This document shows positions 1 to 9,237 of a stretch of DNA of 64,000 nucleotides, piece by piece (within the stretch, counting starts at the first letter, position 1; every line of letters begins with the position of its first letter). Position numbers and translations under genes: made by a program. The DNA comes from Jaminaea rosea (taxonomy: Eukaryota > Basidiomycota > Exobasidiomycetes > Microstromatales). The stretch is taken from assembly GCF_003144245.1 (NCBI RefSeq), contig NW_020289981.1, forward strand, positions 530,831 through 594,830, in the 5' to 3' direction. The notes under the pieces were generated by a model that worked only from the letters and a program-made list of their open reading frames with translations, did no database searches and was not told the origin of the DNA.

Positions 1-2
1 AT

Positions 3-764
3 CGCACAATCGCAGCGCACAGCGAAGCGGTAACGGACGTAGACTTCAACCGAGATGGCACCCTCATCGCTTCGTGCTCTTACGATGGGCTCATCCGCCT
101 CTGGGACGTGCCCACCGGTCTCTGTCTCGCCACCCTCCCGCAACCCGCCTCCAGCCCAACCACCTCCATCAAGTTCTCCCCCTCGTCTACCCACTTGCTC
201 GCCTCGAGTCTGGACTCAACGCTCAGGCTGTGGGATGTCGGGCTGGGCAGGGTGGTCAAAACCTATCGACCGGAGAGGGAAGCAGGGCGCAGGGGCGAGG
301 AAGGGGAGGGAACGACTACGATTGGCGGAGGACGAATGTATCAAAACGAGAAGTTCGCGATCAAGGCCAGCTTTGTGCTTGGTCCCTCCCCCGCGCACGA
401 CACGCCCTCATCACGGCATCAACGACGCACGTACATAGTCGCTGGGAGCGAAGACTGTCGCCTTTACTTTTGGGACGTACAGACTCGCCGCCTCGCTGCT
501 GTGCTGGGCGGGCATCATCGCGACGTGGTCAGCGCGGTGGCTGTTCATCCTACACAGCCTATCCTGGCTTCTGCGGCGTTGGATCATGATCTGGCGATCA
601 AGGTGTACTTCGATGCTGGCCCGCAGAGGAGCAGGGAGGACGGGGCGGCGGGGGCGCCAAATGAGGCAGAGATGGCTGCGGAGGGGCATCAGGGGCAAGC
701 AGATGAGATGAAGATCGAGCAGGAGGCGGCAGATCCAGTTGCAACGGCGCCAGTAGCACAATGA
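3..764 (+). CDS. SWD3: WD40 protein of the WDR5/Swd3 type, 3' part
   Basis: The gene enters from the left edge already in frame, so the start and first repeats are missing. Visible blades carry GH/WD signatures such as DGLIRLWDVPTG, DSTLRLWDVG and SEDCRLYFWDVQT, and the tail HPTQPILASAALD matches the last blade of WDR5 (HPTENIIASAALE in metazoans, from memory). WDR5/Swd3 is the WD40 scaffold of COMPASS, the histone H3K4 methyltransferase complex, in the nucleus. Two differences stand out: a Gly/Arg/Glu-rich insertion of about 25 residues follows the KTYRPER strand (around 270-350), and a charged, Ala/Glu-rich tail follows the last blade. The stop lies only 34 bp from the stop of the convergent threonine aldolase gene. 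Another WD40 protein is possible, but the last-blade match favours Swd3. Confidence 0.72.
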   Translation, partial: RTIAAHSEAVTDVDFNRDGTLIASCSYDGLIRLWDVPTGLCLATLPQPASSPTTSIKFSPSSTHLLASSLDSTLRLWDVGLGRVVKTYRPEREAGRRGEEGEGTTTIGGGRMYQNEKFAIKASFVLGPSPAHDTPSSRHQRRTYIVAGSEDCRLYFWDVQTRRLAAVLGGHHRDVVSAVAVHPTQPILASAALDHDLAIKVYFDAGPQRSREDGAAGAPNEAEMAAEGHQGQADEMKIEQEAADPVATAPVAQ

Positions 765-798
765 TACCCTCGGGCTACCGCTCAATCATGTCACCGCA

Positions 799-2211
799 TC
801 AATACATCCCCTTCTTCTTGTACGGCCCCGCCTCCCTAATTTTTCCCTCCCTCTCTACCTCCCCCTTCATCTCCACCACAACCTCCACTACGCGCTTGAC
901 CGCGCTCGCCTCGATCTGATGATGCACGACAATCCTCGGCGCCCAAGTCTTGATCCCCTCCTCTGCCAGTCGCGCGTTGAGCTGATCATTGGTGAAACCT
1001 AGAGGTTGCACATCAACGAAGAGCATGTTGGTCTCTGGCTCGCCGTTGGGCAGCTTGACGCCTAGGGAGGAGAGTTGCGAAGCAAGCCAGGAGGCGAGAG
1101 AGTGCGTGTGCGGCAGCTTGGGGAAGTGATCCTCTACTGCGACTCGGGCTGCTGCTACCAGCGGACCGATTTGACGGACGCCGCCGCCGAGGAGCTTGCG
1201 GAAGTGACGGGCTGAGCGGGTGAAGGAGTTGGGGCCTACGAGGATGCTGCGGGTGGGAGATGGACGTAGCGGACGTCAGTTCCCCGGGGTTGTAGACTCG
1301 TCCTCGGCTCTCGTCGCTGCTCACCTTCCTACTGGCGCTCCCAACCCCTTGCTCAAGCACAGGCTCACAGTATCGAATGGCTCGCAGAGCTCCCTCATAC
1401 TCTTTCCCGTCTTTGCGCTCACATTCCACAACCTAGCTCCATCCAAATGCATCAGTATCCCTCTGCTTCTGCACTCCCGGCTGATCTTCTCCAACTCCTC
1501 GTGCGGGAAGATGGTGCCCCAGAGCGTGTTCTCCAGCGCTACGACGCGTGTTGGGCAGAGGTGGATATCCCCCGTATCCGGGACGAGGTTGGGAGCCACA
1601 TCTTCTTCCCAAGTGAGGTGCCTGCCGTTCGCAGGCTTGATGGCCAGCGTAGTAGCCTGAGATATCATCGCGAGTGCTCCGGCCTCATGAGCGTGTATGT
1701 GCGCCCGTGAATCCATGAGCACGCTGCTCGGCGGCATGCATTTGGCCAAATGAGTGCGAAGGGCAAGCTGGTTGGAAGCCGTCCCGCTGACCACGTACAG
1801 TCCTGACTCTTTACCTGTCAAGGCGGCAATGCTAGCTTCAAAGTCGGCAGTCGTTGTGTCCTCTTGAAAAACGTCGTCCCCTCTACTTGCTAGGGCCATC
1901 TCCGTGAACATGCGGTCCGTAGGGATGGTCACTGTATCTGAGCGGAAGTCTCGCCCTACGCTACGAAGCATTTCCGCATTGTCAGGTGTAGATGTGGAGC
2001 TGGAGCTGTTGGGCAGCTGGAAACGAGCAGGTGGCGGTGGCGGCTGGACGCCCGTGGTGGCAGTCGTTGTGGCTGAGGATGAAGGTGGGGAGGGAGGATT
2101 CGCGATTCTGGACGATGATGAGGAGGACATGGCTCTGACTGCTGATAGGGATCGATGTGTAGCAATGAGGCGCGGCAGAGGTAGCGATGAAGTCGCAAAG
2201 CGCAATGCCAT
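799..2211 (-). CDS. GLY1: Low-specificity L-threonine aldolase
   Basis: A PLP enzyme that splits threonine into glycine and acetaldehyde. Two exons, 2211-1325 and 1246-799, join across a 78-nt GTGAGC...CAG intron and restore GAPVGS-ILVGPNSF; the total is 444 residues. The fold-type I signature is clear: DFRSDTVTIPT near residue 85, then GTASNQLA, HIHAHEAGA, ENTLWGTIFP, HLDGARLWN, and the PLP lysine in LCLSKGLGAPVGS (about residue 289). The first 60 residues are Ser/Arg-rich with few acids, like a mitochondrial presequence, and an internal Met at MSSSSSSRI would give a cytosolic form; dual targeting is inference. It is convergent with the WD40 gene and transcribed in the same direction as the P450 upstream of it. 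Confidence 0.92.
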
Positions 2212-2547
2212 GAGTATAAGGGAGCGAAGAGGTCTTTTAGTTCTCGATGGTGTAGACTAACGGAGTCAAGAAGGTCAGGAACCTCCGGCCGGCAGAAGCG
2301 CCGCTCCACTCGAAGTCGTGCCGGCGGTCCGCCCGATCGCGTTTCACCTTTGCGGGGCGAGTGATGCAGCATGGTGAGAAGATGTGTTGTAGAGAGACGG
2401 GCGCTGGGATCAAGCAGCCAATGAGTGAGCGTAGAAATGATGCTGATGATCGTGAGTCGCATGAGCAATGAAGTTACAGAAATGACGTCGAAGCAAAGGC
2501 CCGAGAGCGTCAAGAAGCAAAGCCTACGCATCCCCGCCCTCGTCGCC

Positions 2548-4296
2548 TCACGACCACACGCTCTCCTCCCCCTTCCTTCTTATCCTCACCTTCGCAGGCA
2601 AGGTCACAGGTTTCCTCAAGAAGCCCTCAACAACCAGCAGATCATCCTCTGGCTTCTCCAGCTTGAAGTCGAAGCGTTTCACAAGGGTCGCGATGAGCAT
2701 CTGCTGCTCCGGGATGGCCAAGTTGCGCCCCACGCAGACACGCGGCCCCGTAGAGAAGGGGTTGAAGCTCTTCTCCAGGTCAGACTTGCTAGTCGCCTTG
2801 CCCTCGGCATCAAGCCATCTCTCTGGCCTGTACTCCTCTGCATCCTTGCCCCACACAGTGGGGTCACGATGAATGGTGTAAGTTGGAACGGAGAGGACAC
2901 TGCCCTCGGGGAAGTGCTTGCCGTCGATGGTCACCCCACCTTGCGGCATGAGACGTGGAAGACCGATTGCTGAAGTAGAATGGACGCGCAACGACTCGTT
3001 GATGACGGCGTTTAGATAGGGCAGGGAGTCCACATCGCTAAGCAGGGGCACCTCGTCGCTGTCGTCGGGGAGGGACGCGTCCAACTCTTGCCGCAGTTTC
3101 TTGAGCACGGCTGGATGTTGGCAAAGATGATAAATGATAGCCGTCGCACTATTCGAAGTGGTGTCGCTCCCAGCGATAAGCTGCGTCAAACTCTCTGCTA
3201 CCAGCTCGTATTTGCCCATGGTCTGGCCAGTCTCGTCCGTCCCGGCTTGGAGCTTGGCCAGGAGGTCCTCTCTATCCGAGCCGTGCTCCAAGCGTTGGTT
3301 GACTTTAGCAAATGCGATGCCTGTGAGCTTCTTGACGCTCTTGAGCCTATTGGAGAACCAGGGTAACCTGGCTGCGTATGGGCGAAGGTAGGGGGGTACC
3401 ACGCCCAAGGTCGCGGAGTAGTCGCCGCGCTCATTGATGATTTGCACGGCGTTGCAGGTCGTCTTCTCCATCTTGCCTGACGGGGTTGGAAGCTCGACGT
3501 CTGCCTCGGGTGAGCCTCTTTCAAGCATGCCAAACGTAGATCCAAAGGCTAGAGAGCCAATCGTGTCGAAGGCGAAGTAGTTCCTGGCGCGACGCGGGAT
3601 GACGAGGAGGTCAGCTGCGGCGCGTCAGACGGGGTAGCGGCGCACGGACTCACATCCACATCAGCACATCAAGTGCGTACCACCCATCCTGACTCGACTT
3701 GCTCAACTCCTCCAGCCTACCGACCAAGATCTGAATCTGCATCCTCACGAAGGGCTCAAAGGCAGCAATGCTCTTGGGCGCGAATGTATGCGAGACAATC
3801 TTGCGCTTCCTCGAATGCTCGGGACGACTGCGGGTGTTGAACAGACCGCGAGGCAAGGTTGGGGCAGCGAATGCGTCGTAGAAGTCTGCTTTGAGAGAGC
3901 CTGTGCCATGCCCGTAGACTGGATTGAGGGCGGCATGGTCTGCAATCGAGACATGATTGGGAGCGATGCGGACAAACCTGGGGCGCGAGAGGGCGAGAGT
4001 GAGCAGATGCTGCGAAGTTTCTAGCTGTGGTGACAGGGTACTCACCTGCCATATTTCTTGTGAAGGCCGTGCACGACTTCTGATCGATTACCGCGCATGG
4101 CCTGCCTCGTCAACCACAGGTCAGTGTAGCGTGCGAGGAAGGGTCCAGGGATGCCCGCCATTGCAGGTCGACGCGCCTCCTGTACGAGGACGAGGGCGAT
4201 GAGCAGGACCACTCCAGCGATGACGCTGTGAAGCGCTGATGAGGTGGACCACACCCATGCCTGATGGGCGTACGAGGTGAGGGCCTCGATGATCAT
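2548..4296 (-). CDS. Cytochrome P450, CYP53 benzoate 4-hydroxylase type
   Basis: A microsomal monooxygenase expected to para-hydroxylate benzoate, the entry to the beta-ketoadipate route. Three exons (4296-4046, 3977-3654, 3583-2548), joined by introns of 68 and 70 nt in consistent phase, give 536 residues. One membrane anchor lies near residues 20-40, followed by a proline hinge (GIPGPFLARY). The family is recognised from KYGRFVRIAPNHVSIAD, GHGTGSLKADFYDAF and SRKRKIVSHTF, which track Aspergillus niger BphA (CYP53A1) as I remember it. Generic P450 motifs are complete: I-helix AGSDTT (about 330), ESLR (about 390) and the heme loop FSTGPRVCVGRN with its Cys (about 470). No linked aromatic-degradation genes are visible. 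CYP53 assignment is strong; the exact substrate is inference. Confidence 0.92.
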
Positions 4297-5123
4297 GGTT
4301 GTTGCGAGTGGGCGGGAGCAAAGCTAAAGGAGGACGAGAGCGCATACTGTGGACCAGGCCGCGCCCTTTTGTCCCGATTTCGCAGCGCAGCCTCGCAGCC
4401 TCGCAGCCACTCTTTCCCCGCACCGCACTGACCCTCAAACTTGACTCTCCGCCTCGTCTCGCCGTCCCTCGCTCCGCCTTTGCCGAAAGCAAAATGGCCC
4501 TCGCTGCCTCGCAGCCAGCCGATTACGATCGCCGCGATTCGTAAGACTCGTACCAGTAGTGGGCACATGACCCATCTCAAGCTTGCTTTCTTCGCGCTCG
4601 CAATAGACGATCCGCTCTTGACACGACGAGAAATTTGTCACACCAGTGTCTCGAAGCTGGCAGAGCGTAAAGGGTGAATAGTACGAGAGGGGCTGTGCGT
4701 CAGCTTAAGGGTGGACGGTCAGCTTTGCAAGCCTTAAACGTCTTTGATCGTCGGACAAAGACCGACGAGGGCAAAGTCTCTAGGGCAATTCGAAAGATGA
4801 GGCAGCAAGCAAATGGTCATTGCCAGCTGGCTGAGCATTCATCGCTAAAGCTACGTAGCACAGAGGAGCTGACGCTCGCGAGTAATGGTTAGGATTGAGG
4901 CTGAACGATATGCATTAAGCCATTAAGGAGGACGGAGCACGTCTCTGAGGCTGCGGGTCGACTATACATCGTTGTCGGACACTTTCTGCGCCGAGAGCCC
5001 CTCATTTACCTCACATTTCATCTCAACCCCAGCGATGCACCTTAAGAATTTAGGTACTCAGGTATCCAGAATATGGTCGACAATAAGAGTCGAGGTTTTC
5101 CCCCTGCACGCTCGTATGGCATT
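4297..5123. other. Intergenic, no gene seen
   Basis: Upstream of the P450 start and downstream of the HNH-like gene. Short open frames here have no recognisable protein pattern. A short direct repeat (CTCGCAGC, three copies) lies near 4385-4410. Nothing else is supported. Confidence 0.5.
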
Positions 5124-6560
5124 TTAGATCCATGACGCTGACCTGTCGGCGGCTTCATCCCTCGATGACGAGCGAGGTCGGAACGAAGGGGCGACAGGGG
5201 AGCGTTGATACTCAGGGCGTACGCTGATGAATCCATTGATCAACTCGGTCTTGGCCGAGGCCTCGCCGAGAAGGGCAACGATGAGCTTGCCCTGTTCAGC
5301 CGTGTGATGATGCTTGCTGCGGTTGCAAGCATTGCATACGAGCTGAATGTTGAGCTCCTCGTAGATGCCGCCAAGGACCCTGGGCACAATGCAGTCAATT
5401 GATGCGTTCCTGGCGTTGCAGCAGACTTCACCCCAAAAGCCGTCGCGGTGGTACAGCGTTTCGTCTGTCGTCATCTCTTGCCCGCACAGACGACAGTCGA
5501 GCGATGCCTGCAGCTGCTTCTTGGTGATGACAAACAGCAGCCTGGATGGTGAGGACGGGAGGATGAGGGGCAAAGTGACGAGTTCAGCGAAGTCAGCGAG
5601 CCAACAGCGAGTGACGTCCCACTCACTTGAACGCGTCGTCGTAGCCTTGGTCCGCCGACGACAGGCTCTCTCTCTCCAAAGCAAGGAAGACTGCAGCGTT
5701 GATGAACGAGTTCAGATCGCGCGTGCGCACGTCCGACTCGTTGTCCTTATAACGCTGCAAGAGGTCTGGCGGGGCGACGACGACGGCTTGGTGCGCCCAT
5801 TCCTTGCGGCGCTGCCTCGCCTCCTCGATGCTCTTGACGACGTCATCGTCAAGGAGGTCGCTGTGCTTGACGTGCAGGGGATCTGGGAGGGTGACGAGGG
5901 CGGCTACGGCGATGGCCAGCTTGTGCTGCCCAATGGCAGGCTTCGCCTCGCTCAGCCATGTCCTCGCAATGCCCTGGTCGTCCGTGACCTTGACACTGCT
6001 TCCTCGCGTGTGACGAGCAGAGGGCCACCAGATCTTGATCATTTGCTGGAGCTGCATGGACGTGTAGTCCCGCAGCCCAGCCACTTGTTGCTCCGCAGTG
6101 CGGCAGAGGAGTGCGCGCACGAACGCAGGCTCCTCGAGGATCAGGTCCTTGATCCATGACGGCCTGCGGGCGAGGGCGTGGGCGAGAGCATAGGGGCCAA
6201 CGAGGAAGTCAGCAATGGCATCTACGCGTACGATGAAGGGCCAGCCTCACTTGTCGGTCTTAACATCTCCTTTGTAGCTCTCGTATCTGCGAGGCCACTT
6301 GATGTAGGAAAGGGCACTTTGCCGAAGCAGCCCGGCGCGATGTACAGCTCTCCCAGCGAGGAGCATCCGGAGTCGAGACGAAGGCTTGCGAGAATGGAGG
6401 TGCTCCACAAGCTGATCGAGCATAGAGGTAATCGCATCTCCGCTCAGCTCGTCCTGCGCAGGGCTGACTAGTACCACTGCGAGCTTTGCTACCTTGACCG
6501 CGTTGTCCCTCGAGAGCGTGACCGCGGCCAGACGGGAGTATGAGCTGCCATTGTCCGGCC
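5124..6560 (-). CDS. HNH-like zinc-binding protein, 3' exons
   Basis: Three joined pieces are well supported: from about 6560 to 6251, 6163-5627 and 5541-5124, with 87-nt and 85-nt introns (GTGAGG...CAG and GTGAGT...CAG) closing in frame. The first part is helical with no family I recognise. The last exon holds a treble-clef HNH-like module: CRLCGQ, then SIDCIVPRVLGG, then NIQLVCNACNRSKHHHT. The two CxxC pairs, the D-x-I-x-P-x-x-x-GG core and the C-terminal Asn/Lys/His stretch match HNH endonuclease modules, but the first catalytic His (usual D-H-I-x-P) is Cys here, so nuclease activity is doubtful. The 5' end is unresolved: the frame upstream of about 6560 runs to a stop without a Met, so more exons must precede it. 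Confidence 0.55.
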
Positions 6561-6699
6561 GATGGGCTTGTCTATTCTTTTCATGAGGTTGCCCAGCTCC
6601 TTAACCAGCCTTAAGCGGAGACAGCTAGAATGTCTCTTGAACCTTTGCAGACGACTTGAATGGGAACGGGGTACTGTAAGCAGTAGAGTAGCCTTGTTG

Positions 6700-7514
6700 C
6701 TACGATCTGCTGAGGTTAAGCCCTTGTTCTATAGATTTGTCCGCGCGCAAGGCGTCAACGTTTCCCGAGCCTCTAGAGAGGGTTGTTCCGTAAGTCCTCG
6801 AGCTCTTGCGCCATGGACAGGACGGCTCTCGAAGTGGGCTTCCCCTGCTTCCTGCCGGGTTGCTCGCCGCCGCGCTTGCCGCTAGCGAGGCCAGGCCAGG
6901 CGTTGGAGGTGAGCAGAGCTGACATCGCCGCTCATGAGCAAGAGGCGAGCCCGCGAGGTGATGACAAGAGCGGTGACGAGTGACGAATGTGCCGAGGTGA
7001 TGTAGAGAGAGCGAAGCGGCAGCGGCATCGACCGCGCCAATGCGAGAGAGTCTTGGCTGAATGGATATTGACAAGACTTGAAGCTCGCCAGGAGCATAGA
7101 GGATGGTCATAGGCACCAGAGAGCCGGTGAGGATAGTTGAGATGATCGTCAGAAAGACGTAGCGCTTGAGCTCGTACAACAAAAGACTGTCTTGGTCCTG
7201 GGTTGCGACGATACGACCGTAGCAAAACCAGAACTCTAGGAGCTGCTGCTGGGAGTTCTTGACCATCCTCGCGCTAGCAATCGAGGGGTGCTGATCGTGC
7301 TGTCAGATGGAGCAGAGATGCGAGAGGCGCGTGAGCACGCTTGACCTGATGTGCTCGATCAGCCTGGGTAGCCAGGCTCACATTGAGTAAGTGACGTCTT
7401 TTTGTCACCGTGCGCTGCGAGGAGGGCCGACACAATCGCCATCGAGACCACCTTGCACTCGACATTGATGTGCTGAGCAATGCCTATGTGCGCGCCTTTG
7501 CGAGGACGACTCAT
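6700..7514 (-). CDS. Putative upstream exons or separate small membrane protein gene
   Basis: Coding-like stretches on the minus strand that I could not splice into one frame. From 7514 a possible start reads MSRPRKGAHIGIAQHI. From 7266 another reads MVKNSQQQLLEFWFCYG, has a good start context, and leads into one membrane segment (FLTIISTILTGSLVPMTIL). A third stretch near 6920-6790 reads SALLTSNAWPGL and then MAQELEDLRNNPL in another frame. None of the candidate introns gives agreeing phases throughout. They could be 5' exons of the HNH-like gene just downstream or an independent gene. No known domain is visible. Confidence 0.3.
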
Positions 7515-8012
7515 GAAGTGCACGCGCGTCTTTGACGTTCTATTCTAGGCTTTGCTGCTCGGCCAGCCCTGCTACCAAACATCGTGCTCATGACTTTGCT
7601 GGGCACGATGGGGAGAGCAGGGTGATGGCGGACGTGATGATGGATGGGAGCTAAGGGGAAAATGAATGATCCGTCGCGCTGCTCGACTCGACCCTCGCCG
7701 CTGCCGCTGCTTGAACCTCCAACCCGCGCACGGACCTAGGGTTCCACGTGGTGGGTTCGACCTTGTCAGCGACCTCATCGAGCCACCTTCTCCTACGAGA
7801 AGGCAATGCACGAGCCCGATGCCATGAGCAGCTTACTCGAGAACCGGCCAATCAGCCTTCGAGGGAAAGGTGGAACTGCCTTGTGGACCTCACTATTGGG
7901 CGAGCGGGCACTGGCCGGCCAGTGAATGAATTCTCGATGCTCATTCCTTCATTACCTACAAGCTTCCTGCCTTGGGCGTACCCTCTTCCGATGCACCACC
8001 TTTATTGCTGCT
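7515..8012. other. Intergenic, no gene seen
   Basis: Lies between the unresolved locus and the end of the DUF7721 gene. A T-loop-like string near 7751-7760 has no matching tRNA arms. Nothing else is supported. Confidence 0.4.
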
Positions 8013-8694
8013 CTACATCAACATAGAAGCCAGCGAGCCAAGACCTCCCCCTCCTCCACCACCAATCATGCCACTGACCTGATGCTTGACCATAAGCTTC
8101 ATAGCCATCTCCCCGGCCTTGTTGACGGCCGACTGCTTATCACCACCGGTAACTTCTCCATTGGCCTGCTTCTGGTCGAACATGTTAGCGGCCTGCGACA
8201 TGGCTGCTCCGACAATCTTGTCCTGGAATGAGCCTCCACCGCCCATGCCGCCGGAGTTGCCGCCTCCGCCAGAGATGAACGACTTGATGGCGCCGAGAGC
8301 TGCTGCTGAGCCGATCTCGTTGGAGTGGGCTTGACCGCCGCCCATGACCTTTTGACCAGCTTGGAGCAGCTCGTTCTCGTCCACGTTGCCGTCTTGGTGG
8401 GCGCCCTGGTCCTGGAGGTACTTAGCGGCTGCCAGGGTACAAGGAAAGTAACGTCAGTCACGACACTCTTGCCTCACTCAGCTCGTTCTTGTCGCGCGGG
8501 CACTTACCCTGCCCGAAGAGGTCGTTGCCTCCGCTGTTGTTCGAGTCGTGGTCGGTCGCATGCTGGATCAGGCTGTTGAAGTCGAAGCCGCCTCCGCCTC
8601 CACCGCCCTGTTGCTGGTCGCCGCCCTGGTTGTTGTTGTCCCCGCCCTGCTGAGAGGAGAGGAACTGCTTGCCGGCGTTCATGAGGCTGTCCAT
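8013..8694 (-). CDS. DUF7721 (beta-flanking) family protein
   Basis: Two exons, 8694-8508 and 8428-8013, joined across a 79-nt GTAAGT...CAG intron, give 200 residues. The N-terminus MDSLMNAGKQFLSSQQ, a Gly/Gln/Asn-rich linker, GGGFDFNSLIQHATDHD, and the C-terminal DKQSAVNKAGEMAMKL fit the small fungal family annotated as DUF7721 or beta-flanking protein. Its function is unknown to me. The middle segment contains HQDGNVDENELLQAG, similar to an EF-hand calcium loop, although only half of a canonical pair is present. Gly-rich runs flank a short helical core (GSAAALGAIKSFI). No signal peptide or membrane segment is seen, so a cytosolic location is likely. Confidence 0.75.
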
Positions 8695-9237
8695 GCTGAG
8701 TGAGGCGTGATGTGAATTATGTTTTGGGTGGTGAGAAGAGAAGGAAGGAGAGAGGACGTGGCCGGCAGCCATGACGCAGCACACCTTCTCGCTCTCTTTA
8801 CGCTTCGCTCGGCCTTGTTGGGCCTTGGCTTGTGTTCTCTCGCACCGCGCTTGGACCGCCTGTTGCTCTCCACATAGCTGCGCGAGGGAGATGCGCCCGA
8901 GTCGCGAGGCTGAGAGGTGCACGGAGGCAGGCAGAGAAGCAGGGCAAAGCGAGGTATCGGTCGGTCGGTCGGCGCGTACGGTGCGACGCGCAGCAGCAAA
9001 AGCACAGCCTTGGCCGAAGAGAGGGCCATGTGAGAGCGAAAAGCATGGCAGACAGAGTCTTACGATCACTCGAGATGGCACAAAGATGGGTATGATTCCA
9101 AAGGCGAAGAAGTAGTAGAAGGGGACGGAGTGCTCCCCTAATTATGCGTGCATGCGACGTGCAGGACATGATAGAGAGGCAAACGATGATGATGTCCGTG
9201 ATGGATGGTACAACCCAAGCTCAACCTGCCACGCCGC
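8695..9237. other. Intergenic: DUF7721 5' flank and kinesin 3' flank
   Basis: Both neighbours are on the minus strand, so this holds the promoter of the DUF7721 gene and the 3' UTR of the kinesin. Frames crossing it are low-complexity and unsupported. Confidence 0.4.

Noticed and set aside
7741-7760. GGTTCGA-like T-loop
   Set aside because: No acceptor, D or anticodon arm can be folded around it, so it is not a tRNA.
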